Positions 1 to 5,444 of a stretch of DNA of 5,444 nucleotides are shown one piece after another; within the stretch, counting starts at the first letter, position 1; the number at the start of each line of letters is the position of its first letter. The notes below the pieces were generated by a model. That model ran no database searches and was not told where the DNA came from. It was given only the letters and a program-made list of their open reading frames with translations. This DNA comes from Clostridia bacterium (GTDB taxonomy: Bacteria > UBA6262 > WVXT01), in assembly GCA_030671905.1 (NCBI GenBank), contig DAOVHK010000100.1, forward strand, positions 1 to 5,444, in the 5' to 3' direction. The position numbers and the translations under genes were made by a program.

Positions 1-1164
1 AGGATAGCCTTGGAGACAGGAGTTACAGGATATGTGACCTACAGCTTCTATAATCAGAATAATCAAGTGGATAATTCCGGAATTGAGTTACAAGTGGGTA
101 GCAGAGTAGAGGTTCTTCCAGTCATATTAAGACTGGGATGGAAGGGGACTTTAGTAAAATATAATCCGGACAAATACTTTTTCCTCGATTCTATGAAAGA
201 GGACAGCTACGAAGTTAGCATCGGCTATGTGGGAGAAAGGTTTGGCATTGGACTATTCAATTCTCTGGATATCAGAAAGGGAATAGAATTTGAAAGAAAG
301 AGAAACCTGACAGGCATGGGAGTCCAGGTAGGTAGATGGTTAGCCAAGGGGATTTTCTCGCAGAACCTTTTGGCTGGGAAAAAGGCCACCACAATTTCAT
401 TGGGTAGAGATTTTTCCGATGCATATTTTGAAGCATACTGGACAAAAAACCAGAATTATGTAGACACAGGTAAGGGTAATATTTTTGGAGTAAGTTTCAA
501 GTGCGGGATTGGGCCTAAACCAGCTGAGCTTGTTGAAGGTAAGGCTTATAAAAGTTATGTTCAAGAAGATGATGGTCCGTTCAACGCATTGCCCGATTTT
601 CGCCTACCATTTGCCGAAAGTATGGAAAGACTTGATACTATAAACAAGGTTATAAGGTACACCAGAGGTAACCTGGGATATATACCACAGAATGGTTCTG
701 GTCGCAACCCCAAGGAAGTGTTTGAGTTAAGGGGAGGAGACTGTGATGAGCAGGCTCTCTTTCAGCTACATGCCTTGAAGACCCATGGTTATGATGATTT
801 GTATGAACTGGCTTTCGTATCTCCCAGAAAGGCACACGCCTTCTCATATGGTAAAGATAAGAGGACAAGAGAAGAATATATATGGGAATATGGCAGGGTG
901 TTCAGATTGGATTTCCAGCCTGACTCTAACCTCTCAGAAAAAGAGAAAATGGCAGCTATCCTTTCCTCAAGGAGTTACACAGAGGATTGGGAATGCTTTT
1001 GGGCTTTCCGGACTACAAGTCCCGACTATAGGGAATACAATTACCAGGATATGAAGTGGGTCTACGAAGTTTGGAGTGACGCAGTAGATATTCCAGAAGA
1101 TACAGTCCAAGTGATTCCCGAATCGGGAATAAGGCTATTTATCGGCACAGAATTTGAAGAATAA
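1..1164 (+). CDS. β-barrel-like protein with C-terminal transglutaminase-like domain (5' end missing)
   Basis: I do not recognise this as a named family. The frame is open from the first base of the window, so the true start and any signal peptide lie upstream; 387 residues are visible. Residues about 1-172 are rich in alternating polar/hydrophobic and aromatic strands separated by short turns, ending in GVSFKCGIG, as in outer-membrane β-barrels. A linker follows, then from about residue 205 a transglutaminase-like (papain-fold) domain: helix LDTINKVIRYTRGNLGY, then GGDCDEQALFQLHAL, KAHAFSYG and VFRLDFQP. The presumed triad is Cys248 (codon at 742), His279 (835) and Asp304 (910), with the usual order and spacing. 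It could act as a surface or periplasmic peptidase, acyltransferase or cross-linking enzyme; substrate unknown. The triad assignment is fairly sure, the barrel is inferred from residue pattern only. It is transcribed separately from the downstream genes, with a promoter and a tRNA between. Confidence 0.7.
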   Translation, partial: RIALETGVTGYVTYSFYNQNNQVDNSGIELQVGSRVEVLPVILRLGWKGTLVKYNPDKYFFLDSMKEDSYEVSIGYVGERFGIGLFNSLDIRKGIEFERKRNLTGMGVQVGRWLAKGIFSQNLLAGKKATTISLGRDFSDAYFEAYWTKNQNYVDTGKGNIFGVSFKCGIGPKPAELVEGKAYKSYVQEDDGPFNALPDFRLPFAESMERLDTINKVIRYTRGNLGYIPQNGSGRNPKEVFELRGGDCDEQALFQLHALKTHGYDDLYELAFVSPRKAHAFSYGKDKRTREEYIWEYGRVFRLDFQPDSNLSEKEKMAAILSSRSYTEDWECFWAFRTTSPDYREYNYQDMKWVYEVWSDAVDIPEDTVQVIPESGIRLFIGTEFEE

Positions 1165-1166
1165 GG

Positions 1167-1184
1167 GCAACCAATAAGGGTTGT
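1167..1184 (+). other. Small hairpin just after the first gene
   Basis: CAACC (1168-1172) pairs with GGTTG (1179-1183) across a 6-base loop, with one extra G·U pair outside. It begins 4 bases after the stop codon at 1162-1164. The following bases are TAAAATCC with no T-run, so it is at best a weak mRNA 3'-end structure, not a convincing intrinsic terminator. Confidence 0.25.
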
Positions 1185-1196
1185 AAAATCCTGTGT

Positions 1197-1222
1197 AGGG
1201 ACAGACCGCTGTGTCTGTTCCT
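1197..1222. repeat. REP-like palindrome (possible dispersed intergenic repeat)
   Basis: AGGGACAGAC (1197-1206) pairs with GTCTGTTCCT (1213-1222) around the 6-base loop CGCTGT, giving a 10-bp stem with a single G·U pair. No T-run follows on either strand, so it is not a typical intrinsic terminator. Short palindromes opening with GTAGGGACAG or similar are familiar to me as dispersed intergenic repeats in many environmental bacterial genomes. Only one copy lies in this window, so its repeat nature is inferred. Confidence 0.45.
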
Positions 1223-1299
1223 TGAGCTCCCACCCAACTCGCCAAGAACCCTTACTAATCCCCCTGTTAAATTTTACACTATCCAAATTTTTATTTTGC

Positions 1300-1328
1300 T
1301 TGATTTTTACAAAAGGTTTAAATATAAT
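1300..1328 (+). promoter_or_regulatory. Sigma70-type promoter for the tRNA gene
   Basis: A perfect -10 box TATAAT (1323-1328) is preceded, after exactly 17 bases, by TTGATT (1300-1305), which matches 4 of 6 bases of the -35 consensus including the TTGA core. The surrounding DNA is very AT-rich. Transcription would start near 1335, leaving a leader of about 39 bases to be trimmed from the 5' end of the tRNA. Readthrough of the terminator after the tRNA would also feed the tilS-ftsH-folE genes. Confidence 0.75.
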
Positions 1329-1373
1329 ATATTTTGCCGTTTTGTATGATTCTAAAGGTTGTGCATGGTTCAT

Positions 1374-1448
1374 GGCGGCGTAGCTCAGTCTGGTTAGAGC
1401 AGGGGAATCATAATCCCTGTGTCGTAGGTTCGAATCCTACCGCCGCTA
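1374..1448 (+). tRNA. tRNA with anticodon CAT (probably elongator Met; Ile2 not excluded)
   Basis: All arms fold: acceptor GGCGGCG (1374-1380) with CGCCGCT (1441-1447), closed by G1·U72; D stem GCTC/GAGC; anticodon stem GGGGA (1402-1406) with TCCCT (1414-1418) around ATCATAA; variable loop GTGTC; T stem GTAGG/CCTAC around TTCGAAT; discriminator A1448. CCA is encoded at 1449-1451. The anticodon CAT is at 1409-1411. It is not the initiator type: pair 11-24 is C-G, and the anticodon stem does not end in three G-C pairs. CAT is used both by elongator Met and by the Ile2 tRNA modified to lysidine. Pairs 4-69 and 5-68 are G-C, unlike the C-G pairs described for E. coli TilS recognition, so Met is favoured. 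Adjacent tilS keeps Ile2 in play. Confidence 0.93.
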
Positions 1449-1479
1449 CCAGAAAACTATAATCTTGTTTTTATGAAAG

Positions 1480-1503
1480 AGTCCGCATTGGCGGGCTATT
1501 TTT
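1480..1503 (+). terminator. Rho-independent terminator of the tRNA transcript
   Basis: AGTCCGC (1480-1486) pairs with GCGGGCT (1491-1497) around the tetraloop ATTG, a 7-bp GC-rich stem with one T·G pair. It is preceded by AAAG and followed by A and five T (1499-1503). It lies 29 bases after the CCA end of the tRNA, where a terminator is expected. It overlaps the upstream-most ATG-initiated frame of tilS (from 1473), arguing that those codons are not translated. Confidence 0.75.
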
Positions 1504-1511
1504 ATCGAAAA

Positions 1512-2897
1512 ATGGTTTTCCCCAAAGTTAAAAAGATAATAGAAAGATATAATATGTTTTCTCCTGGAGATAGAGTCCTGGTAGGAGTTTCCGGAGGACC
1601 GGACTCGGTCTGCCTGTTACATATCCTGAATAGATGCCGAAAAGAGATGGCTTTATCCTTGCACATTGTACACATCAACCATGGAATAAGAAAGAGGGAG
1701 TCGAAAAGAGAAGAAAAATTCGTAAGTCATCTGGCTGGTAGGATGAGCCTGCCCATTACTGTGAAATCATTAGATGTTCCATCTTATGCCAGAAAGAAGA
1801 GGCTAACTATTGAGGAGGCGGCAAGGGATATGCGTTACAGTGCCTTCGAGCAATTAGCCGGGAAACTGAATGCTAAAAAGATTGCTCTGGGACATACTGC
1901 TTCCGACCAGGTAGAGACAGTGCTAATGCACCTTTTGCGCGGTAGTGGTCCTCAAGGGTTATCTGGAATTCCCCCTGTGAGAAAATTGGGTAGCAGTTTA
2001 ATCGTCCGTCCTTTAATAGAAGTAAATAGAGAAGAAATTTTGAACTATTTAAAAAAGAATAATCTGACATTCTGCTTAGATTCGTCAAACAGAAAAACTG
2101 AATATTTTCGTAACAAAGTCAGGTTAAAGCTTCTTCCTCTTTTACGAAAGAACTATAATGAGAACATTGATGGGGCGCTTCTCCGTTTGTCAGAAATTTT
2201 GAAAGAAGAGAATGCCTATTGGGAGAGAGTGGTGGAGAGAGTTCTTGGCAAAGTAGTCTCCTGGGAGGCAGAGAAAATTTTGATTGATTTCAAGAAATTT
2301 TTAAGATATAATGTAATTGTTCAGAGAAGGGTTTTGTACAGGCTTTTTGGGGGAATTGTAAGTCTAAGCCAGATAGAGGCGATAAGGAATTTAGCTCAAA
2401 AGAGCTCTCAGGGGAAAAGGATTTATCTGGGTAGGAGGTTCAGTGTCAGGAAAGAGGGCAATCTTCTGATATTTTCATCTTCTCCTGAGCGAAGATTTAA
2501 AAAATTTAATTATCCCCTCAGAGTTCCTGGTAAAAACGAGATTGAGGGGCTGAACCTAACACTCAATACCAGAATAGTAGATTTTTACCCTGTTTCGGAG
2601 AAGGAAACCAATACTGCCTATTTCGATGTAGATAAGATAAACTTCAAGAAATTACTACTGAGGAATAGACGGGAGGGAGACCGGTTTAGACCTTTTGGGT
2701 TGAGGGGTACCAAGAAGCTTAGTGACTTCTTTATCGATAGGAAGATACCGAGACGTCTGCGGGACAGGGTTCCTCTTCTGGTAGAGGGAGAAGATATTCT
2801 CTGGGTGGTGGGGATTCGCCGAGCGGATAAGGCAAGGATTACCGAAGATACAAAAAAGATTTTGGAAGTTCGAGTTTTACGGGAGGAAGAGTCTTGA
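1512..2897 (+). CDS. tilS: tRNA(Ile)-lysidine synthase TilS
   Basis: TilS is a cytosolic enzyme that joins lysine to C34 of the CAT-anticodon tRNA-Ile using ATP, switching it from Met/AUG to Ile/AUA decoding. It is normally essential. Counting from ATG 1512, the protein has 461 residues, a full-length family size. The N-type ATP pyrophosphatase P-loop SGGPDS is at 27-32. Family blocks follow: HINHGIR (54-60), EEAARDMRYSAFE (about 101-113) and GHTASDQVETVLMHLLRGSG (from 127). The C-terminal TilS domain contains GDRF (389-392) and DFFIDRKIPRRLRDR (from 405). The start is uncertain. ATG 1473 adds 13 residues but lies on a terminator. ATG 1512 begins right before the conserved KVKKIIERYN helix. 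ATG 1554 has a weak GAAAG Shine-Dalgarno but would lose that helix. None of the upstream starts has a clear ribosome binding site. The 3' end overlaps ftsH by 4 bases. Confidence 0.95.
   Translation: MVFPKVKKIIERYNMFSPGDRVLVGVSGGPDSVCLLHILNRCRKEMALSLHIVHINHGIRKRESKREEKFVSHLAGRMSLPITVKSLDVPSYARKKRLTIEEAARDMRYSAFEQLAGKLNAKKIALGHTASDQVETVLMHLLRGSGPQGLSGIPPVRKLGSSLIVRPLIEVNREEILNYLKKNNLTFCLDSSNRKTEYFRNKVRLKLLPLLRKNYNENIDGALLRLSEILKEENAYWERVVERVLGKVVSWEAEKILIDFKKFLRYNVIVQRRVLYRLFGGIVSLSQIEAIRNLAQKSSQGKRIYLGRRFSVRKEGNLLIFSSSPERRFKKFNYPLRVPGKNEIEGLNLTLNTRIVDFYPVSEKETNTAYFDVDKINFKKLLLRNRREGDRFRPFGLRGTKKLSDFFIDRKIPRRLRDRVPLLVEGEDILWVVGIRRADKARITEDTKKILEVRVLREEES
2881..2886 (+). promoter_or_regulatory. 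Strong Shine-Dalgarno site that sets the TTG start of ftsH
   Basis: GGGAGG lies inside the last codons of tilS, 7 bases before TTG at 2894. Its strength and spacing support the rare TTG start. A GTG at 2898 is out of frame, and no ATG is near. It implies translational coupling: ribosomes ending tilS at 2895-2897 are already at the ftsH start. Confidence 0.8.
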
Positions 2898-4771
2898 GTG
2901 ATTTAAAGAAAGGTTTAAATAGGAATAAATTTTTGAAGGGTTTGTCTCTGTGGCTGATTATTATTCTGGTGGTTATGCTTTTTGCCCGATTGATGAGACC
3001 ACAAGAATATAAGGAGATAGGTTATAGTGAATTCAAGAGCTATCTGAGGTCGGGTCAGGTAGTGGAAGCTTTAATCAGCGAGGCGATGATTAAAGGAGAA
3101 TTCAGGAGTGAAACGGGAGAGCCGGTCAAATTTAAAACTGTGCCTGTGGAGGACCCTAAGCTCGTGGAAGAACTGGAGGCCTATGGAGTCAAATATAAAG
3201 GTGAGGTTAAGAGAAACTGGTTCTCTGTTATTCTTTTCAATTTTGGACCAATTCTCCTGTTTGTTTTTATCTGGTTTATGTTGATTCGTTCGATGCAGTC
3301 TGGTGGGAAGCAGGCTATGTCTTTCGGCAGAAGCCGGGCAAAACTTACGGACCAGAGTAAACAGAGGGTAACTTTCGCTGATGTTGCCGGAGTAGATGAG
3401 GCTAAAGAAGAGCTACAAGAGATAATTGCATTTTTGAAGGAGCCAAAAAAGTTTCAGAAGCTCGGGGGAAAAATTCCCAAAGGAGTCCTACTTTACGGAG
3501 TTCCGGGCTCGGGCAAGACACTTTTAGCCAAGGCAGTAGCAGGTGAGGCAGGGGTGCCTTTCTTCGGTGCCAGTGGCTCTGAGTTTGTGGAGATGTTTGT
3601 GGGAGTAGGAGCATCAAGAGTGCGCGACCTATTCAATCAGGGAAAGAAAAGTGCACCTTGCCTCCTCTTCATTGATGAGCTTGACGCTGTGGGCAGGCAT
3701 AGGTTTGCCGGCATTGGAGGCGGACACGATGAGCGGGAGCAGACTCTCAATCAGCTTTTAGTGGAGATGGATGGATTCGATACCAAAGAGGGAGTAATTC
3801 TCATTGCAGCGACTAATAGACCAGATGTTCTCGACCCAGCACTTCTCCGACCGGGAAGGTTCGACCGGCATATAATGGTACCCAATCCCGATTTGAAAGG
3901 ACGCGAGGAGATACTGAAGGTGCATACCCGCAACATAAAACTGGGTCCGGATGTCGATTTAAAGGTTATTGCCAGGAGGACTCCGGGATTTGTGGGTAGC
4001 GATATAGCTAATCTGGTTAACGAAGCTGCTCTTCTGGCAGCTCGTGAAGACAAGAAGGCAGTAGAAATAAAAGAGTTTGAGGAAGCAATCGATAGGGTTA
4101 TTGCCGGTCCGCAGAGGAAGAGCAGGATGATTTCTGAAAGGGAGAAGAAGATTATTGCCTATCATGAAGCCGGACACGCTCTGGTGGCAAAACTGATTCC
4201 CGGCACAGACCCCATCCATAAGGTCTCAATTATTCCTCGGGGACCTGCTTTAGGATATACATTGCAGCTTCCTCTGGAAGATAAGTATTTGTCTACTAAA
4301 ACTGAAATTATAGATAAGTTGACTGTTTTCCTTGGCGGCAGGGCATCCGAAGAGTTGACTTTTAATGAATTAACTACCGGCGCTGAAAATGACCTCCAGC
4401 AGGCAACTGAGATTGCCCATAAGATGATCTGCGAATATGGAATGAGCGACAAGCTCGGCCCATTGACTCTCAGGAAAAAAGAGACTGAGATATTTTTAGG
4501 TCGAGATTTCACTAAAGAGAAAGCCTATAGTGAAAAAACAGCACAAATAATAGATGAAGAAGTAAAGAAAATTGTGGAAGATTGTAGAGACCGGGCTAAA
4601 GACCTTTTGAAAAAGAACAAGGCTAAACTGGACAGATTGGCTAAAGCACTAATAGAAAAGGAAATACTTGCGGGAGAAGAAGTGGAAAAGATATTGAAAC
4701 ATGGAGAAGAAGTTTCCGCAAGTGAAAAGAAGAATAGAACTAAAGATACAACTAAAAAGAGTGGAGAGTGA
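2894..4771 (+). CDS. ftsH: ATP-dependent zinc metalloprotease FtsH
   Basis: FtsH is a hexameric inner-membrane AAA+ protease that extracts and degrades misfolded membrane proteins and some regulatory cytosolic proteins. The 625 residues match the usual length and order. Membrane segment 1 is about 17-33, an extracytoplasmic domain about 34-107, and membrane segment 2 about 109-131. The AAA module has Walker A GVPGSGKT (202-209), pore loop FVG (235-237), Walker B LLFIDE (257-262), sensor-1 Asn308, and arginine fingers Arg322 and Arg325 in GRFDR. The M41 peptidase domain has HEAGH (424-428) and the probable third zinc ligand Asp500 in GAEND. The Walker A differs mildly from the common GPPGTGKT but keeps G-x4-GKT. 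A charged, Lys/Glu-rich tail of about 25 residues ends the protein. It starts with TTG, overlaps tilS by 4 bases and runs into folE. tilS-ftsH adjacency is common in bacteria. Confidence 0.98.
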   Translation: MSDLKKGLNRNKFLKGLSLWLIIILVVMLFARLMRPQEYKEIGYSEFKSYLRSGQVVEALISEAMIKGEFRSETGEPVKFKTVPVEDPKLVEELEAYGVKYKGEVKRNWFSVILFNFGPILLFVFIWFMLIRSMQSGGKQAMSFGRSRAKLTDQSKQRVTFADVAGVDEAKEELQEIIAFLKEPKKFQKLGGKIPKGVLLYGVPGSGKTLLAKAVAGEAGVPFFGASGSEFVEMFVGVGASRVRDLFNQGKKSAPCLLFIDELDAVGRHRFAGIGGGHDEREQTLNQLLVEMDGFDTKEGVILIAATNRPDVLDPALLRPGRFDRHIMVPNPDLKGREEILKVHTRNIKLGPDVDLKVIARRTPGFVGSDIANLVNEAALLAAREDKKAVEIKEFEEAIDRVIAGPQRKSRMISEREKKIIAYHEAGHALVAKLIPGTDPIHKVSIIPRGPALGYTLQLPLEDKYLSTKTEIIDKLTVFLGGRASEELTFNELTTGAENDLQQATEIAHKMICEYGMSDKLGPLTLRKKETEIFLGRDFTKEKAYSEKTAQIIDEEVKKIVEDCRDRAKDLLKKNKAKLDRLAKALIEKEILAGEEVEKILKHGEEVSASEKKNRTKDTTKKSGE

Positions 4772-5331
4772 TGGACAGGAAGAAAATCGAGAGAGCTGTA
4801 AAAATGATTTTAGAGGCAATTGGAGAGAATCCCTTAAGAGAAGGATTGAAGAGGACTCCTCAACGTGTTGCCGAAATGTATGAAGAAGTTTTGGCTGGTT
4901 ATTCAAAGACGCCAGCCAAGGAACTTAAAGTACGTTACGAAAAAGAAAATTACGAAGAGATAGTTCTGGTGCGGGACATTCCCCTCTACTCTATGTGCGA
5001 GCACCATATATTGCCTTTTTTTGGCAAAGCTCATGTGGCTTATATGCCTCATAAAGATAGAATTGCCGGGCTGAGTAAAATCGTTCGAGTGGTGGAAATT
5101 CTTGCTCGCAGGCTTCAAGTACAGGAAAGACTCACCAAGCAAATTGCCGATACTATAATGGAAGCCTTGACTCCCCAGGGAGTGTTAGTGGTGATTGAAG
5201 CCGAACATTTTTGTATAACTATGCGGGGGATAAAAAAACCAGGTTCGTTAGTGATGACCTCAACAATGCGAGGTATATTTCTGAAAGACGCTCGTACCCG
5301 TAATGAAGCAATGGCCTTAATTGGCAAATAA
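4771..5331 (+). CDS. folE: GTP cyclohydrolase I FolE
   Basis: FolE converts GTP to 7,8-dihydroneopterin triphosphate and formate, the first step of tetrahydrofolate synthesis and also the source of the queuosine precursor. It is a cytosolic homodecamer with one zinc per subunit. The 186 residues are full length for the short bacterial form. Visible blocks are REGLKRTPQRVAEMYEEVL (23-41), the zinc and active-site motif CEHHILPFFGKAHVAY (76-91, ligands Cys76 and His79), GLSKIVRVVEILARRLQVQE (100-119), and EAEHFCITMRG (143-153, zinc ligand Cys148, active-site His146), then GSLVMTSTMRGIF. No key residue is missing. ATG 4771 is preferred over GTG 4768: GGAG (4763-4766) is 4 bases from the ATG but only 1 base from the GTG, and family members typically begin MDR or similar. 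The ATG overlaps the ftsH TGA by one base (TGATG), so translation is probably coupled. No terminator follows. Confidence 0.97.
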   Translation: MDRKKIERAVKMILEAIGENPLREGLKRTPQRVAEMYEEVLAGYSKTPAKELKVRYEKENYEEIVLVRDIPLYSMCEHHILPFFGKAHVAYMPHKDRIAGLSKIVRVVEILARRLQVQERLTKQIADTIMEALTPQGVLVVIEAEHFCITMRGIKKPGSLVMTSTMRGIFLKDARTRNEAMALIGK

Positions 5332-5370
5332 TATCGTGGATTCCTCTAAGTAGTTCTTACCCTCCATTAC

Positions 5371-5444
5371 ATGCCACTATTAAATAGAAAAGACAACAAA
5401 CAGAAAATGGCTGGAAGTCAAGTGAGAGTTATTAGTATAGACGG
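5371..5444 (+). CDS. Start of an unidentified gene, cut by the window end
   Basis: After an in-frame TAA at 5347-5349 this frame stays open to the end of the window. It offers ATG at 5371 (25 residues visible, counting the final Gly) or ATG at 5407 (reading MAGSQVRVISIDG). A GTG at 5422 has GGAAG 5 bases upstream. None has a strong Shine-Dalgarno. The end VRVISIDG is a β-strand leading into a glycine turn, as seen at the N-termini of nucleotide-binding enzymes or patatin-like hydrolases, but too little is visible to name it. It would follow folE in the same direction after 39 or 75 bases with no terminator between, so it may belong to the operon. Confidence 0.35.
   Translation, partial: MPLLNRKDNKQKMAGSQVRVISID

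Noticed and set aside
10..12. TTG at position 10 as the start of the first gene, with AGGA at 1-4 as ribosome binding site
   Set aside because: The frame is already open from base 1, the product would begin mid-way in a strand-rich region with no signal peptide, and the AGGA match is short. The gene most likely starts upstream of the window.
1062..1373. Reverse-strand frame of 103 codons across the gap before the tRNA
   Set aside because: It overlaps the end of the first gene and runs backward through the tRNA promoter and the palindrome. The product has no recognisable motif, and the frame has no visible ribosome binding site.
1374..1448. Initiator tRNA-fMet
   Set aside because: Pair 11-24 is C-G rather than purine-pyrimidine, the anticodon stem lacks the three consecutive G-C pairs next to the loop, and the first acceptor bases form a G·U pair rather than the usual C-A mismatch.
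1548..1553. TATAAT as a -10 box for a tilS promoter
   Set aside because: No -35-like hexamer is found at suitable spacing, and it lies within the codons of the conserved TilS N-terminal helix.
1554..1556. ATG 1554 as tilS start (GAAAG 7 bases upstream)
   Set aside because: The spacing is fair, but this start would remove the conserved helix KVKKIIERYN that precedes the P-loop in relatives. Kept only as an alternative.
3751..4512. Several reverse-strand open frames within ftsH
   Set aside because: They lie opposite a strongly conserved gene, overlap one another, and encode low-complexity Ser/Arg/Leu-rich products typical of antisense shadows.
5332..5370. Terminator or promoter between folE and the next frame
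   Set aside because: I see no GC-rich stem with a T-run, and no paired -35/-10 boxes. TATTAA at 5378-5383 has no suitable -35 partner.

Overview
The window looks like an ordinary chromosomal piece of a moderately AT-rich, Gram-negative-type bacterium. The first gene has a β-barrel-like half, which suggests an outer membrane. The other genes are housekeeping and diagnostic only at the level of 'bacterium'. Their sequence texture, and the order tilS-ftsH-folE, remind me of uncultured candidate-phylum genomes (Omnitrophota or similar). That placement is an impression, not something the sequence proves.

Layout. Positions 1-1164 hold the 3' part of a gene that begins before the window. Its product has a β-strand-rich region followed by a transglutaminase-like cysteine-protease-fold domain. 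Positions 1165-1373 are a noncoding gap with a REP-like palindrome, a strongly C-skewed stretch, and a good sigma70-type promoter (TTGATT-17-TATAAT). That promoter drives a tRNA gene with anticodon CAT (1374-1448, CCA encoded). A rho-independent terminator lies just after the tRNA, at 1480-1503. From about 1512 a tight operon runs tilS (tRNA-Ile lysidine synthase), ftsH (membrane AAA+ zinc protease), folE (GTP cyclohydrolase I). The tilS/ftsH junction overlaps by 4 bases and the ftsH/folE junction by 1 base (4 if the GTG start is used). The last 74-98 bases seem to open a further gene that is cut by the window end.

How the genes relate. TilS modifies C34 of a CAT-anticodon tRNA-Ile so that it reads AUA. 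A CAT-anticodon tRNA lies directly upstream, but its features fit elongator tRNA-Met at least as well, so a substrate/enzyme pairing is possible but unproven. FtsH does membrane-protein quality control. FolE makes 7,8-dihydroneopterin triphosphate for folate (and queuosine). The three look co-transcribed and translationally coupled rather than functionally linked.

I found no mobile element, CRISPR array, toxin-antitoxin pair or defence system. The points most worth following are the barrel-plus-transglutaminase architecture of the first gene, and the tRNA terminator lying inside the longest possible tilS reading frame, which argues for a shorter tilS start.
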